This document shows positions 45,751 to 55,759 of a stretch of 64,000 nucleotides of DNA, in pieces (the first letter of the stretch is position 1; the number at the start of each line of letters is the position of its first letter). Below the pieces are notes generated by a model that worked only from the letters and a program-made list of their open reading frames with translations, did no database searches and was not told the DNA's origin. The stretch is from CAIWHR01 sp963713275 (GTDB taxonomy: Bacteria; Pseudomonadota; Gammaproteobacteria; Burkholderiales; Casimicrobiaceae): the NCBI GenBank assembly GCA_963713275.1, contig CAVQLG010000004.1:11132-75131 (forward strand), in the 5' to 3' direction. The position numbers and the translations under genes were made by a program.

Positions 45751-46585
45751 TCACTCCCGCGCGGCGGCGGCGAGGCTGCGCCGCAACTGTGCGAGGTACC
45801 GGAAGCCCGCGATCGCGCGCGGCCCGTACCACGACGTCATCTCGGCGTCGATCCGCAGCGCGGGCCTGCCATGGCGCTGCGCGAGCGCCACCGCGTCGCG
45901 CTCGCGGAACGCGTAGGGCTCGGAGGCGACCAGGATGCGGTCGGCGGCGCGCCATGCCGGGTCGTCCTCGGCGAGCGGCGGATACCGCAGTTCGGCGCTC
46001 GCCGGCAGCGTGTCCCAGCCGGCGTGCGCAAGCGCCGCCGCGATGTAGGTGTCGCGCGCGACGGTCATCCACGGGCCCTTCCAGATCAGGTAGAGCACGC
46101 TCTCCCGCGGCACGCTGCGGGCGAAGGCGGCGCATTCGGCGAGCGCGTCGTCGAGCGCCGCACCGAGCGCCGCGGCTTGCGCCTCGCGGCCGAACAGCGC
46201 GCCGAAGAGGGCGAACAGGCGATGGTTGTCCTGCGGTCGCGAGCGGATGGGTGACGATGACCTGCGGCACGAACTCGCGCGCCGCGTCGACGACCTCGCG
46301 CCGGTTCTCGTCGACGTTGACCACGAGGTGCGTTGGTGCCAGCGCCGCGAGCGCCGCGAGATCGGGATCCTTGGTGCCGCCGACCTTCGGCACCCGGCGC
46401 ACGGCGTCACGCGGATGCACGCAGAACCCGGTGCGCGCGACCACACAGGAGCCGAGCCCGAGCGCGAACAGGAGTTCGGTCAGCGAAGGCACCAGCGAGG
46501 CGATCCGCAGCCCCTGGGTCGTGCGTGGATGCACGCAGCCGGCCCAGTCGGATCGCGCCGCCGCATCGCGTGCGCTGGCGCTCAT
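45751..46585 (-). pseudogene. BtuF-like substrate-binding protein, single frameshift
   Basis: ATG at 46585 overlaps the SDR gene's TGA (ATGA). Frame 1 gives LRIASLVPSLTELLFALGLG, FCVHPRDAVRRVPKVGGTKD and NRREVVDAAREFVPQVIVTH. Around 46245 the frame changes by one base, and NHRLFALFGALFGREA, YLIWKGPWMTVARDTYIA and ADRILVASEPYAFRERDA follow to the TGA at 45751. The joined product, about 277 residues, is a periplasmic-binding-like protein for cobalamin or siderophore-type ligands. No secretion signal is evident, and no permease or ATPase gene is nearby. Confidence 0.75.
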
Positions 46586-47364
46586 GCCTCTTTGCGGGGC
46601 TTGCGCGGCGCGCGCCGGAAGAACCGGTCGTACAGGGGACGCGGCAGCCCGCGCAACACGGCGCCGACCACGGCCATCGGCCACGGAAAGACGTAGAAGC
46701 GCCGCCGGCGCTCGATCGCCCGCGCGATCAGCCGCGCGCCCGCGTCGGCGTCGACGAGGAACGGCATCCGGTAGGGGTTGCGCGCCGTCATCGGCGTCGC
46801 GACGTAGCCGGGGCAGATCGTCACCACCGACACGCCGGTGCCGGCGAGCTCGACGCGCAGGCTCTCGAGGTAGGTGATCGCCGCCGCCTTCGACGCGGAA
46901 TACGCGCCGGCGCCGGGCAGGCCCCGAAACCCGGCGACGCTGGCGATCCCGACGAGCACCCCGCGGCGCGCCGCGCGCATCGGCGCGATGCACGGCTGGA
47001 ACGTGTGCACGATGCCAAGGACGTTGGTCTCGAGGATCGCGCGAAAGACGGCGGCGTCCTCGGCGAGCTCGGTCAGCGTTCCATGCGAGACTCCCGCGTT
47101 GGCGACGACGATGTCGGGCGCGCCGAAGCGGCCGACGAACGCCGCGACCGCGGCGGCGAGCGCCGGGGCGTCACGAACGTCGCCGGCGAAGGTGGCGATC
47201 CTGCCGGGATCGGGGAGCGAGGCTGCGATGACGTCGAGCTCGCAACGCCGGCGCGCGAACAACCCGACGTTCGCGCCGGTGCCGGCGTAGCGCCGCGCCA
47301 GCGCCGCACCGATGCCGCTGCTGGCGCCGGTGATGAACACGTTGCCGGCGGAGTCCGTCGCCAT
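46582..47364 (-). CDS. Short-chain dehydrogenase/reductase
   Basis: 260 residues from ATG 47364 (another ATG is five codons upstream). Classical SDR: cofactor loop TGASSGIGAALARRY, NAG motif VVANAGVSH, catalytic Ser in GIASVAGFRG, and Tyr-xxx-Lys in YSASKAAA. The C-terminal RRRRFYVFPWPMAVVGAVLR segment is hydrophobic and may attach to the membrane. Substrate unknown. It lies after dsbA and is translationally coupled to the BtuF-like gene. Confidence 0.9.
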   Translation of the reverse strand: MATDSAGNVFITGASSGIGAALARRYAGTGANVGLFARRRCELDVIAASLPDPGRIATFAGDVRDAPALAAAVAAFVGRFGAPDIVVANAGVSHGTLTELAEDAAVFRAILETNVLGIVHTFQPCIAPMRAARRGVLVGIASVAGFRGLPGAGAYSASKAAAITYLESLRVELAGTGVSVVTICPGYVATPMTARNPYRMPFLVDADAGARLIARAIERRRRFYVFPWPMAVVGAVLRGLPRPLYDRFFRRAPRKPRKEA

Positions 47365-47419
47365 CGACCCGGTCCTCACGGCACGGAGGATGGCGCGACC
47401 GGAGCGCCCCCGGTGCCGC

Positions 47420-48079
47420 TCAGCGCTTGGACCGCTCGGCCCGCGCCTTGGCGATCAGCACGTTGAGGGCGGAAGGCAGGTTCGCGTGCGAACCCACCTT
47501 GTCGGAGGCGGTCACGAACTTGCCGTCGACGATCACCAGCGGAACCGACTGGACCTGGTAGTTCTTGGCGACCTGGTTCGCCCGGTTCATCTTGCCGGCG
47601 ATGGCGAAGGAGTTGAACATCTCCTCGACCTTCTTGCGGTCTTGCCCCTTGCCCGCCGCCCAGTCGAAGAAGACCTTGGGCGAGGCGAGATTGACCTGCC
47701 CGCGATGCTGCGCGGCGAACACTTCGGGCGCGAGCTTTGCCTCGACACCCAGCGCCTCGAGCGTGTAGTACGCCTTGCCGAGATTGTCCCAGGACTCGCG
47801 CCCGAACCCCACGGGCACCCGCCGGAAGACCACATCCGACGGCAGCGTCTTCGCCCAGGCCTGCAGTTCGGGATCGAGGTCGGCGCAGTGCGGGCAGCCG
47901 TAGCTGAAGAATTCGAGCACCTCGATCTTGTCGCCCGTCTCGACGGGCTGCGGGTTCTTGAGGCGCTGGTAGTTCGTTCCCTCCTGCAGCGCCTGGGCAG
48001 CCGCCGCGAGCGGGAGCGCCAGCGCGAAGGCCGCTGCCAGTGGCATCAGCCGCCGGAAAACCACGAGGAATGTCGACAT
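47420..48079 (-). CDS. dsbA: Thiol:disulfide interchange protein DsbA
   Basis: Periplasmic oxidase that puts disulfides into exported proteins. 219 residues from ATG 48079, with AGGAG nine bases upstream. Signal peptide to about 28 (AAAAQA), thioredoxin fold with CPHC at 62-65 and the cis-Pro loop QSVPLVIVDGK. It follows the SPOR-domain gene in the argS-SPOR-dsbA order typical of betaproteobacteria. Confidence 0.96.
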   Translation of the reverse strand: MSTFLVVFRRLMPLAAAFALALPLAAAAQALQEGTNYQRLKNPQPVETGDKIEVLEFFSYGCPHCADLDPELQAWAKTLPSDVVFRRVPVGFGRESWDNLGKAYYTLEALGVEAKLAPEVFAAQHRGQVNLASPKVFFDWAAGKGQDRKKVEEMFNSFAIAGKMNRANQVAKNYQVQSVPLVIVDGKFVTASDKVGSHANLPSALNVLIAKARAERSKR

Positions 48080-48189
48080 CGCAAAGAGCTCCTGAATCGG
48101 AAACGTGGAACGGGTCGGCAGCATTGCCCTTAACGCTCGTTGGTCCGGCGCCGTGGACATGAGTTCCCCCGCCGGGACGGCGAACGGCG

Positions 48190-48819
48190 TCAATACTTGA
48201 TCACGGCGACGCCGAAGCCGCGGCGCGCGAGCTCCGCCTTGACGCGGTTGAGCTCGTCGGTGTCGTCGTAGGGCCCGATGCGCACGCGGTAGCGCAAACC
48301 CTTGTCGGGCAACGTCGCCGCCTGCACCACCGCCTCCCAGCCGGACAGCGCGAGCTGTGCCTTCATGTTCTCCGCGTCGGCTTCGACGGCGAACGAGCCC
48401 GCCTGCAGCCAGAACCGGTCGGCCGATTTCGCCGCCCTGTCCGCGGCTTCGGGGGCGACGCGCTCGGCGGCAGCGCGATCCGGCGTCTTGTCCTGGGGCT
48501 TCGCCTGCGGCCTGGGCTCCTCGGCACCGGGCAGAATCCGGTAGAAATCGAAGCGCGGCTTCTCTCCCGCCGCGGGTGCGGGCTCGGTTTTGCCCGCCTT
48601 GGCCGGCTCGCGCGGCGGCTCCTTCGCCACTTCCTTCGCGGGAGCGGTCGGCGTCTGGTACGGGCTCGGCGCCTTCATGAAGTAGTAGGCCACGGCGGCC
48701 GCCAAGGCGAGCCCGAGCACGAGGCCGATGAAGACGCCGACGAGCACGCCGCCGGCGGCACCGTGCCGGCGCTTCGCGGCGGGCGTTCTCGAAGGTACCG
48801 CGGGGGATCTTCGTCTCAT
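48190..48819 (-). CDS. SPOR-domain protein (FtsN-like)
   Basis: 209 residues: short basic cytoplasmic tail, one membrane helix (about 23-46), a Pro/Lys/Ala-rich periplasmic linker, and a C-terminal SPOR domain (about 133-209; RFWLQAGSFAVEADAENMKA, GLRYRVRIGPYDDTDELNRV). SPOR domains bind denuded septal glycan. Architecture and the place beside argS match the FtsN-like division protein of betaproteobacteria; essential short motifs of E. coli FtsN cannot be confirmed. Confidence 0.88.
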   Translation of the reverse strand: MRRRSPAVPSRTPAAKRRHGAAGGVLVGVFIGLVLGLALAAAVAYYFMKAPSPYQTPTAPAKEVAKEPPREPAKAGKTEPAPAAGEKPRFDFYRILPGAEEPRPQAKPQDKTPDRAAAERVAPEAADRAAKSADRFWLQAGSFAVEADAENMKAQLALSGWEAVVQAATLPDKGLRYRVRIGPYDDTDELNRVKAELARRGFGVAVIKY

Positions 48820-48841
48820 CGCGGACGGGTCGGCAGGCCGA

Positions 48842-50488
48842 TCACATCTTCTCCGGTGCGGCGATCCCCAGCACGGCGAGCCCGTTGCGAATCACCTGCC
48901 CGGTCGCCGCGGCCAGCGCGAGACGCGCGCGCTGCACGCGCCGGTCGTCGACGAGAAACCGCTCGGCATTGTAGTAACTGTGGAAATCGGCCGCCAGATC
49001 CCTGAGGTAGGAGGTCACGACGTGCGGCGTGAGCTCGTGCGCCGCGGCCGCGAGCTCCGCCGGGAAGTCGGCGAGCCGGCGCAGCAAAGCCTCCTCGTAG
49101 GGGCTGGTCAACGCCGCGAGGTCGGCGGCGGTGGGCGGGTCGGGCTGCGCGTCCGCGGCATGGCCCGCCTGTCGCAGCACCGACGCCACGCGCGCGTGCG
49201 CGTACTGCACGTAGTAGACCGGGTTGTCCTCGGACTGCGACCGCGCGAGGTCGATGTCGAACGTGAACTCGCTGTCGGCCTTGCGCGTCACCAGGAAGAA
49301 GCGCACGGCGTCGCGCCCGACTTCGTCGATCAGGTCGCGCACCGTCACGTAGCTGCCGGCACGCTTGGAGATCTTCACCTCCTCCCCGCCCTTCATCACG
49401 GTCACCATCTTGTGCAGCACGTAGTCGGGGTATCCCGGGGGAATTCCCAGACCGACGGCCTGGAGGCCGGCGCGCACGCGCGTGATCGTGCTGTGATGGT
49501 CGGAGCCCTGGACGTTGATGGCCCGCGTGTAGCCACGCTCCCACTTGGTGATGTGGTAGGCGACGTCGGGCACGAAGTACGTGTAGCCCCCGTCCGACTT
49601 CTTCATCACCCGATCCTTGTCGTCGCCGAACGCGGTGGTCTTGAGCCACAACGCGCCTTCCGCCTCGTACGTCAGTCCCGAGGCCACGAGGCGCGCGACC
49701 GCAGCCTCGACGCGGCCGTCGGCGTAGAGCGAGCTTTCGAGGTAATACCGGTCGAAGCGCACGCCGAAGGCCGCGAGGTCGCGATCCTGCTCCCGGCGCA
49801 GCTCGGCGACGGCAAAGCGCCGGATCGATTCGATGTCGCCGAGGTCGTGCCCGACCTCGTCAAGGTAGCGCTGCGCGAGCTCGCGGATGTACTCGCCGCG
49901 GTAGCCGTCCTCCGGAAACGAGCCGTGCTCGCCCAGGAGCTCCTGCGCGCGCGCGCGCACCGAAATCGCGAGGTTCTGGATCTGCTGCCCGGCGTCGTTG
50001 TAGTAGAACTCGCGCGTGACCTTCGCACCCTGCCACTCGAGCAGCGCGGCGACGGCGTCGCCCAGCGCCGCCTGCCGCCCGTGGCCGACGTGCAGCGGGC
50101 CGGTCGGGTTGGCGGAGACGAACTCGACCATCGCCCGCTCGCCGCGGCGCGCCGTGCTGCGGCCGTAGTGCTCGCGCTCCGCCAGCACCCGCGCCACGAC
50201 GGCCTGCCGCGCGGCGGGCGTCACGAACACGTTCACGAACCCGGCGCCTGCGACTTCGACCCGCGCCACCAACGGCGAGGGAGCGAGCGCAGCGACGAGC
50301 GCGGCGGCGAATTCGCGCGGATTGCGCCGTTGCGCCTTGGCCTGCTGCAGCGCGACGTTGGTCGCGTAGTCGCCGTGCGCCGCCTGCTTCGGACGTTCCA
50401 GGGTCACGGCAGCGGCGGCCCCGTCGGGCGCCACCGCCGCGACGCCGGTGGCAAGCCACCGCGCGATCTGGTCTCGGAGGTCGGTCAC
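48842..50488 (-). CDS. argS: Arginyl-tRNA synthetase
   Basis: Charges tRNA-Arg. 548 residues from the GTG at 50488, which fits the family start; a TTG at 50521 would add 11 residues. N-terminal Add1 domain, class I HIGH motif as HVGH (133-136) in NPTGPLHVGHGR, QGSDHHSTI, and VKISKRAGSYVTV at the KMSKS position. C-terminal DALR anticodon-binding helices. It is followed after 22 bases by the SPOR gene. No clear ribosome-binding site is seen for either start. Confidence 0.96.
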   Translation of the reverse strand: MTDLRDQIARWLATGVAAVAPDGAAAAVTLERPKQAAHGDYATNVALQQAKAQRRNPREFAAALVAALAPSPLVARVEVAGAGFVNVFVTPAARQAVVARVLAEREHYGRSTARRGERAMVEFVSANPTGPLHVGHGRQAALGDAVAALLEWQGAKVTREFYYNDAGQQIQNLAISVRARAQELLGEHGSFPEDGYRGEYIRELAQRYLDEVGHDLGDIESIRRFAVAELRREQDRDLAAFGVRFDRYYLESSLYADGRVEAAVARLVASGLTYEAEGALWLKTTAFGDDKDRVMKKSDGGYTYFVPDVAYHITKWERGYTRAINVQGSDHHSTITRVRAGLQAVGLGIPPGYPDYVLHKMVTVMKGGEEVKISKRAGSYVTVRDLIDEVGRDAVRFFLVTRKADSEFTFDIDLARSQSEDNPVYYVQYAHARVASVLRQAGHAADAQPDPPTAADLAALTSPYEEALLRRLADFPAELAAAAHELTPHVVTSYLRDLAADFHSYYNAERFLVDDRRVQRARLALAAATGQVIRNGLAVLGIAAPEKM

Positions 50489-50555
50489 GGCGTTTTCGGT
50501 CGACGCAGGTCGGGCGGACAAAAGCGATCATTATAGCGACCGTCGCGCCCCCCGG

Positions 50556-52748
50556 TCAGGCAAGATCCAGCGGATCGACGTCGAGCGCCCATCGCGTCCG
50601 CCGTCCGGGCAGCGCCTCGAGCGCTTCGCGCCAGCGGGCGAGAAAGCGCCGCAGCGTGGCACGCTCCAGGCTGCGCACCACCACCTGCCCGCGTTCCTGG
50701 CCCGCGCGGCGCGCCAGGCGCGCCGGCACCGGCGGGAAGACCTCGACGTCGAGTGCGAGCTCACGCCTCGTCGCAAGCCCGGCCTGCTGCGCCGCCAGCA
50801 GGAAGCCGTCGACGGCTTCGCGCTCGGGCGCCTCGGCGCTGAGCAACGCCAGGCGCGCGAACGGAGGCAGCCCGGCAACCCTTCGCTCTTCCATCAGCGC
50901 TGCCGCGAGGCCGTCGTAATCGTGCCGCAGCAGCGCCTGGAACAGGGCGTGCTCGGGAAAGCGGGTCTGCACGATGACTTCGCCGGGCAAGTCCGCGCGA
51001 CCCGCGCGCCCGGCGACCTGGAACAGCAGCGCGCCGAGGCGCTCGGTGGCGCGGAAGTCCGCGCTGTACAGCGCGTGGTCGGCGCCGACCACGCCGACCA
51101 GCGTGAGCCGCGCGAAGTCGTGCCCCTTCGCCAGCATCTGCGTGCCCACCAGAATGTCGACCTCCCCGGCGTCTACGCTGTCGCGGATCGCCGCGAAAGC
51201 GCCTCGCCGCTGCGTGCTGTCGCGGTCGACGCGCACGATTCGCGCTGCCGGGAAGCGCTCGGCGAGCGCGCGCTCCAACCGCTGGGTGCCCTGACCCATC
51301 GGCAGCAGGTCGACGTTGCCGCATTCGGGGCAGCTTCGGGGAAGGCGCTCCCGGTGCCCGCAGTGGTGACAACGCAGCTCGCCGGCGTCGCGGTGGACGA
51401 CCAGGCGCGCCGAGCAGCGCGGGCAGCCGGCCTGCCAGCGGCACGAGGCGCAGAGGAGCGAAGGCGAGTAGCCGCGCCGGTTGACGAACACCAGCGACTG
51501 CTCCGCGCGCGCGAGGCGGGCCTCGATCGCAGCCACCAGCCGCTCGCCCATGCCGTGCGCGGCACTGCCGCCGTCCGGCGCCAGCACGAGCGCCGGCAGC
51601 CGCGCGTCGGCGCCGGCGCGCTGCGGCAGACGCAGCCGCGTGTAACGGCCGGCGTCGGCATGATGCAGCGTCTCGAGCGCCGGCGTGGCGCTGCCGAGCA
51701 CGATCGGCACGCCGCGCAGCCGCGCCCGCCAGATCGCCACGTCGCGGGCGTGGTAGCGCACGACGTCCTGCTGCTTGTACGAGGAATCGTGCTCCTCGTC
51801 GACGACGATGAGCCCGAGCCGCGGCAGCGGCACGAATCCGGCCAGCCGGGTGCCCAGGACGACGTCGGCGGTGCCGCTTGCGGCCTCGAGCCAGCCGCGG
51901 CGGCGCAGGCCGTCGGCGAGACCGCTGTGCAGCGTCACCACGCGGCGCTCCGGCATCGCCTCCCGCACGCGACGCTCGAACTGCGGCGTGAGGTTGATCT
52001 CGGGCACCAGCACCAGCACTTGCGCGCCGTGGCCGACCGCCGCCGCCGCGGCGGCGAGGTAGACCGCCGTCTTGCCGCTGCCGGTGATCCCCTGCAGCAG
52101 GAACGTCGCGAACCGCCCCCGCGCCGCGACGATCGCGGCGGCGGCGGCGAGCTGCTCCGGATTGAGATCGTGCGCGCGCGCCGGCGCGGTTTCGGCAGCG
52201 GCCGCCGCCACGATCCAGCCTGCTTGCCGCCAGGCTCCCAACGCGGCGCGAAGATGCGACGGCAGCTTGCGCACCGCGTCGCCGCAGAGCACGCCACCGG
52301 GAGCTGCGCACCAGCGCTGGAACAGCGCGGACAGCACCGGGGCGCGACGAAGCCGCCCCGGCAGTTCGCGGTACCCGCGGGCGGTGATCACCAGCGCATC
52401 AGGCAGCGGCTCCCGCAGGCCCCGTCGCGCCGCCGGCAGGCCGAGCGGTGGCAGCATCTGGGCGAGGACCTGTCCCAGCGGCTCGTGATAATAGCCAGCG
52501 ACGAATCGCGCCACGGCGAGGAGATCGCCAGGCAGCGGCGGCATCGACTCGACGACCTCGGCCACCGGCTGCAGCCGCGCGGCGTCGACCTCGCTCGTCT
52601 CGGCGAGCGCGACGACGACGCCGACCCTGCCCCGCCGGCCAAGGCGCACGCGGACCACCGCGCCGACGCCAAGGCGCAGCCCCGCCGGCGCCCAATAGTC
52701 GAAGGTGGTGTGCACGCCCAGCGGCAGCGCGATGCGCGCGATCGCCAT
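50556..52748 (-). CDS. priA: Primosomal helicase PriA
   Basis: 3'-5' helicase that restarts collapsed replication forks. 730 residues: N-terminal DNA-binding part (VHTTFDYWAPAG), Walker A GITGSGKT (220-227), DEEH box (317-320), zinc-binding Cys cluster (LCASCRWQAGCPRCSARL, LRCHHCGHRERLPRSCPECG), and helicase motifs through GRAGRADLPGEV. The ATG at 52748 starts immediately at the conserved N-terminal strand. Its 426-base upstream region carries DnaA-box-like sites. Confidence 0.97.
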   Translation of the reverse strand: MAIARIALPLGVHTTFDYWAPAGLRLGVGAVVRVRLGRRGRVGVVVALAETSEVDAARLQPVAEVVESMPPLPGDLLAVARFVAGYYHEPLGQVLAQMLPPLGLPAARRGLREPLPDALVITARGYRELPGRLRRAPVLSALFQRWCAAPGGVLCGDAVRKLPSHLRAALGAWRQAGWIVAAAAAETAPARAHDLNPEQLAAAAAIVAARGRFATFLLQGITGSGKTAVYLAAAAAAVGHGAQVLVLVPEINLTPQFERRVREAMPERRVVTLHSGLADGLRRRGWLEAASGTADVVLGTRLAGFVPLPRLGLIVVDEEHDSSYKQQDVVRYHARDVAIWRARLRGVPIVLGSATPALETLHHADAGRYTRLRLPQRAGADARLPALVLAPDGGSAAHGMGERLVAAIEARLARAEQSLVFVNRRGYSPSLLCASCRWQAGCPRCSARLVVHRDAGELRCHHCGHRERLPRSCPECGNVDLLPMGQGTQRLERALAERFPAARIVRVDRDSTQRRGAFAAIRDSVDAGEVDILVGTQMLAKGHDFARLTLVGVVGADHALYSADFRATERLGALLFQVAGRAGRADLPGEVIVQTRFPEHALFQALLRHDYDGLAAALMEERRVAGLPPFARLALLSAEAPEREAVDGFLLAAQQAGLATRRELALDVEVFPPVPARLARRAGQERGQVVVRSLERATLRRFLARWREALEALPGRRTRWALDVDPLDLA

Positions 52749-52903
52749 GGCCGTCGCAACCTCAACGCCACCGGCGCGTGGAGGCGCGCGCGGTGCGCTG
52801 CATCGCCCCCACGCACGTTATGCGTGATAGCTCAACGCGCACGACAATAAGCGAAGGCAAGCCCTTCATTTTTCTGTCACCTTGGGCAGCAGCCCGCGGG
52901 TTC

Positions 52904-52924
52904 TGTGGATAACAGTGTGCGTAA
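52904..52924 (-). promoter_or_regulatory. DnaA-box-like nonamers upstream of priA
   Basis: On the minus strand 52912-52904 reads TTATCCACA, the exact DnaA consensus box. 52924-52916 reads TTACGCACA (two changes). A third, TTATGCACA (one change, still TTATNCACA), lies at 53090-53082. All three point the same way. Whether DnaA binds is unknown. Confidence 0.5.
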
Positions 52925-53065
52925 GTGCCCGCTACCAGCGTCGCCGGCACCAGGCGTGCCAGTGACGCTCCCGCAGCCTGCCGCGCAGCAATTTTTTTTG
53001 CTCAATGATTTCAGGTGGTTGCAAAGACCTAGCCCGGGACGAGAGCGCTCGTTGCGACGCGCGCA

Positions 53066-53131
53066 GGGCTTGACATTTCGGTGTGCATAACCGCGGCGGG
53101 CCGCGCCGCGTTTTCGCCGTTTGTCAAGCCC
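53066..53131. repeat. Long-range inverted repeat between hemE and priA
   Basis: GGGCTTGACA (53066-53075) and TGTCAAGCCC (53122-53131) are a perfect 10-bp inverted repeat 46 bases apart. Inside are CGCGGCG (about 53092) and CGCCGCG (about 53104), which can pair as an inner stem. It may form a cruciform or an RNA hairpin downstream of hemE. Confidence 0.5.
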
Positions 53132-53174
53132 TCCGGGAGCCTTCCGAACCGCAGGCACCCGCCAGCCTCCGCGC

Positions 53175-54254
53175 TCAGGACGATGCGGCAGATCGCGCCG
53201 CACGCGAGCGGCGGTGCACGGCGTCGACCAGGACTGCGACATGCTCCGGGGGCGTGTTCTGCTGGATTCCGTGGCCGAGGTTGAAGACGTGGCCGGGCGC
53301 CGGCCCCGCGGCGTCAACCACTGCCGCCGCCTCCCGGGCGACGGTCGCCGGGTCGGTCAGCAGGACGACGGGATCGAGGTTTCCCTGCAGCGCGACCCGG
53401 CTGCCGACGCGTGCGCGCGCTCCCGCGAGATCGACGGTCCAGTCGAGACCGACCGCCATCGCCCCGCAGGCCGCGACGTCCTCAAGCCACTGGCCGCCGC
53501 CCTTGGTGAACACGATCGAAGGAATCTCCGCGCCGTCCGGCGCCCGGCGCAAGCGGGCGAGCACCGAGCGCATCGATGCGAGCGACCAGCGCCGGTACGC
53601 CGCCGCGGACAGGAGCCCCCCCCAGGTGTCGAACAGCATCACGGCGTCGACGCCCGCGGCGATCTGCTCGTCGAGGTACGCGACGACCGCCTCGGTGTTG
53701 ACGTCGATGATCCGCTGCATGAGGTCCGGCCGGGCGTAGGCGAGCCGTCTCGCCGCCGCGAAGTCGGCCCCGCTGCCGCCCCCCTCGATCATGTAGCACG
53801 CCAGAGTGAACGGGCTGCCGGAGAAGCCGATCAGCGGCAGGCGTCCGGCGAGCGCGGCCCGGGTGGCCGCGACCGCATCGAACACGTAGGCGAGCCGCGC
53901 CATGTCCGGCACCTCGAGGGCGGCGATGGTGGCTTCGTCGGCGCTCGCCCGCTCGAAGCGCGGGCCCTCGCCCTCGGCGAAATACAGTCCGAGGCCCATG
54001 GCATCGGGGACGGTCAGGATGTCGGAGAACAGGATCGCGGCGTCGAGCGGAAACCGTTCGAGCGGCTGCAGCGCCACTTCGGCGGCGAGCGCGGGGGTCT
54101 TGGCCAGCGCGAGGAAGCTGCCGGCACGGTGGCGCGTCGCGTTGTACTCGGGCAGGTAGCGCCCGGCCTGGCGCATCAGCCACACGGGCGTGTGCGGCAC
54201 CGGCTCCCGCCGCAGCGCGCGCAGAAAGACATCGTTGGCGAGCGGTCGGGACAT
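53175..54254 (-). CDS. hemE: Uroporphyrinogen decarboxylase HemE
   Basis: Decarboxylates uroporphyrinogen III to coproporphyrinogen III in haem synthesis. About 359 residues from ATG 54254 (ATG 54263 would add three). Signatures: TPVWLMRQAGRYLPEY with the essential Arg residues, LFSDILTVPDAMGLGL with active-site Asp, FSGSPFTLACYMIEG and FNLGHGIQQNTPPEHV. The T-run of the gltD terminator ends five bases before the first ATG, so the hemE promoter or leader must lie within that terminator region or gltD. Confidence 0.96.
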   Translation of the reverse strand: MSRPLANDVFLRALRREPVPHTPVWLMRQAGRYLPEYNATRHRAGSFLALAKTPALAAEVALQPLERFPLDAAILFSDILTVPDAMGLGLYFAEGEGPRFERASADEATIAALEVPDMARLAYVFDAVAATRAALAGRLPLIGFSGSPFTLACYMIEGGGSGADFAAARRLAYARPDLMQRIIDVNTEAVVAYLDEQIAAGVDAVMLFDTWGGLLSAAAYRRWSLASMRSVLARLRRAPDGAEIPSIVFTKGGGQWLEDVAACGAMAVGLDWTVDLAGARARVGSRVALQGNLDPVVLLTDPATVAREAAAVVDAAGPAPGHVFNLGHGIQQNTPPEHVAVLVDAVHRRSRAARSAASS

Positions 54255-54268
54255 CGTGCTCATGAGCC

Positions 54269-54299
54269 AAAAAAAACCGCGGCGAACGGCTCGCCGCGG
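54269..54299 (-). terminator. Rho-independent terminator after gltD
   Basis: On the minus strand CCGCGGCGA, loop GCCG, TTCGCCGCGG, then eight T (54276-54269). A textbook terminator 25 bases after the gltD stop codon; it separates the gltBD operon from hemE. Confidence 0.9.
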
Positions 54300-54323
54300 G
54301 CCGAGGCGGTGGACGCCGGCGGA

Positions 54324-55759
54324 TCAGCGCGGGAGCAGCGAGCTGCCCATGAGGAACGCGTCGACCGCGCGGGCGCATTGCCGCCCTTCGAGGATCGCCC
54401 AGACGACCAGCGACTGGCCGCGACGCATGTCGCCGGCGGCAAAGACGCGGTCGACGCTGGTGCGATAGTCATCGGTGTTCGCCCGCACGTTGCTGCGGGC
54501 GTCGCGCTCCAGGGCGAGCTCGGCGAGCAGGCCCTGCTGCACCGGATTCACGAAACCCATCGCCAGCAGCACGAGATCGGCCTTGATCTCGAACTCGGAG
54601 CCGGGCACCTCGACCATCCGGGTCTGGCCGTCCGCGCCCTTGTGCCAGTCCACGCGCGCCGCGACGAGCTTCTCGACGCGGCCGTCGCGACCCTCGAATC
54701 GTTTGGTCGCGACCGCCCAGTCGCGCTGGCAGCCCTCCTCGTGCGACGAGGACGTGCGCAGCTTGACCGGCCAATACGGCCAGACCAGCGGCTTGTTCTC
54801 GCTCTCCGGCGGTTGCGGCAGGAGCTCGAACTGGGTGACGGACTTCGCGCCATGGCGGTTCGACGTGCCGACGCAGTCCGACCCGGTGTCGCCGCCACCG
54901 ATGACGATGACGTCCTTGCCGGTCGCGAGGATCTGCCCCGGGACGACCTCTCCCGCGACGACCCGGTTCTGCTGCGGCAGGAACTCCATTGCGAAGTGGA
55001 CGCCGGCAAGCTCGCGGCCCGGCACGGGCAGGTCGCGCGGTGCCTCGGCGCCGCCCGCGACGACGAGCGCGTCGAACTCCGCGAGAACCTTCGTGGCCGG
55101 CACGTCGACGCCGATGTGCGCGTTGGGGCGGAACTCCACACCCTCGATCGACATCTGCGCCAAGCGCCGGTCGATCAAGTGCTTCTCCATCTTGAAGTCG
55201 GGGATGCCGTACCGCAGCAGGCCACCGATCCGGTCCGCCTTCTCGAACACCACGACCGCGTGGCCGGCGCGCGCGAGCTGCTGGGCGCAGGCGAGGCCGG
55301 CCGGGCCCGAACCGACGATCGCGACGCGGCGCCCGGTCTTCCTGCCCGGAGGTTGCGCGACGACCCAACCTTCCTCCCAGCCCTTGTCGATGATGAAGTG
55401 CTCGATCGACTTGATCCCGACCGCATCGCTGTTGATGTTGAGGGTACAGGCAGCCTCGCAGGGCGCGGGACACACCCGGCCGGTGAACTCCGGAAAGTTG
55501 TTGGTCGAGTGCAGCACGTCGAGCGCCGCGCGCCAGTCCCGCCGGTAGACGAGGTCGTTCCAGTCGGGAATGACGTTGTTGATCGGGCAGCCCGTCTGGC
55601 AGAACGGAATGCCGCAATCCATGCAGCGCGCACCCTGGCTCGCCGCTTCGTCGTCCTTCAGCGCCAGCACGAACTCGCGGTAGTTGCGCACGCGCTCGCT
55701 CGCCGGCAGCGCCACTTCCTGGATCCGGGCGAGCTCCATGAAGCCCGTGATCTTGCCCA

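Larger units (their letters stand above)
52749..53174. other. hemE-priA intergenic region
   Basis: 426 bases without a convincing gene. It has a local AT patch (CAATTTTTTTTGCTCAATGA, about 52988-53007), DnaA-box-like nonamers at 52904, 52916 and 53082, and a long-range inverted repeat at 53066-53131. It must contain the priA promoter, but no clear -35/-10 pair was found on the minus strand. Confidence 0.5.

Noticed and set aside
52749..53174. Chromosomal origin between hemE and priA
   Set aside because: Only one perfect DnaA box and two weaker ones, no dnaA, parAB or rpmH nearby. Kept as a finding about DnaA boxes, not called as an origin.
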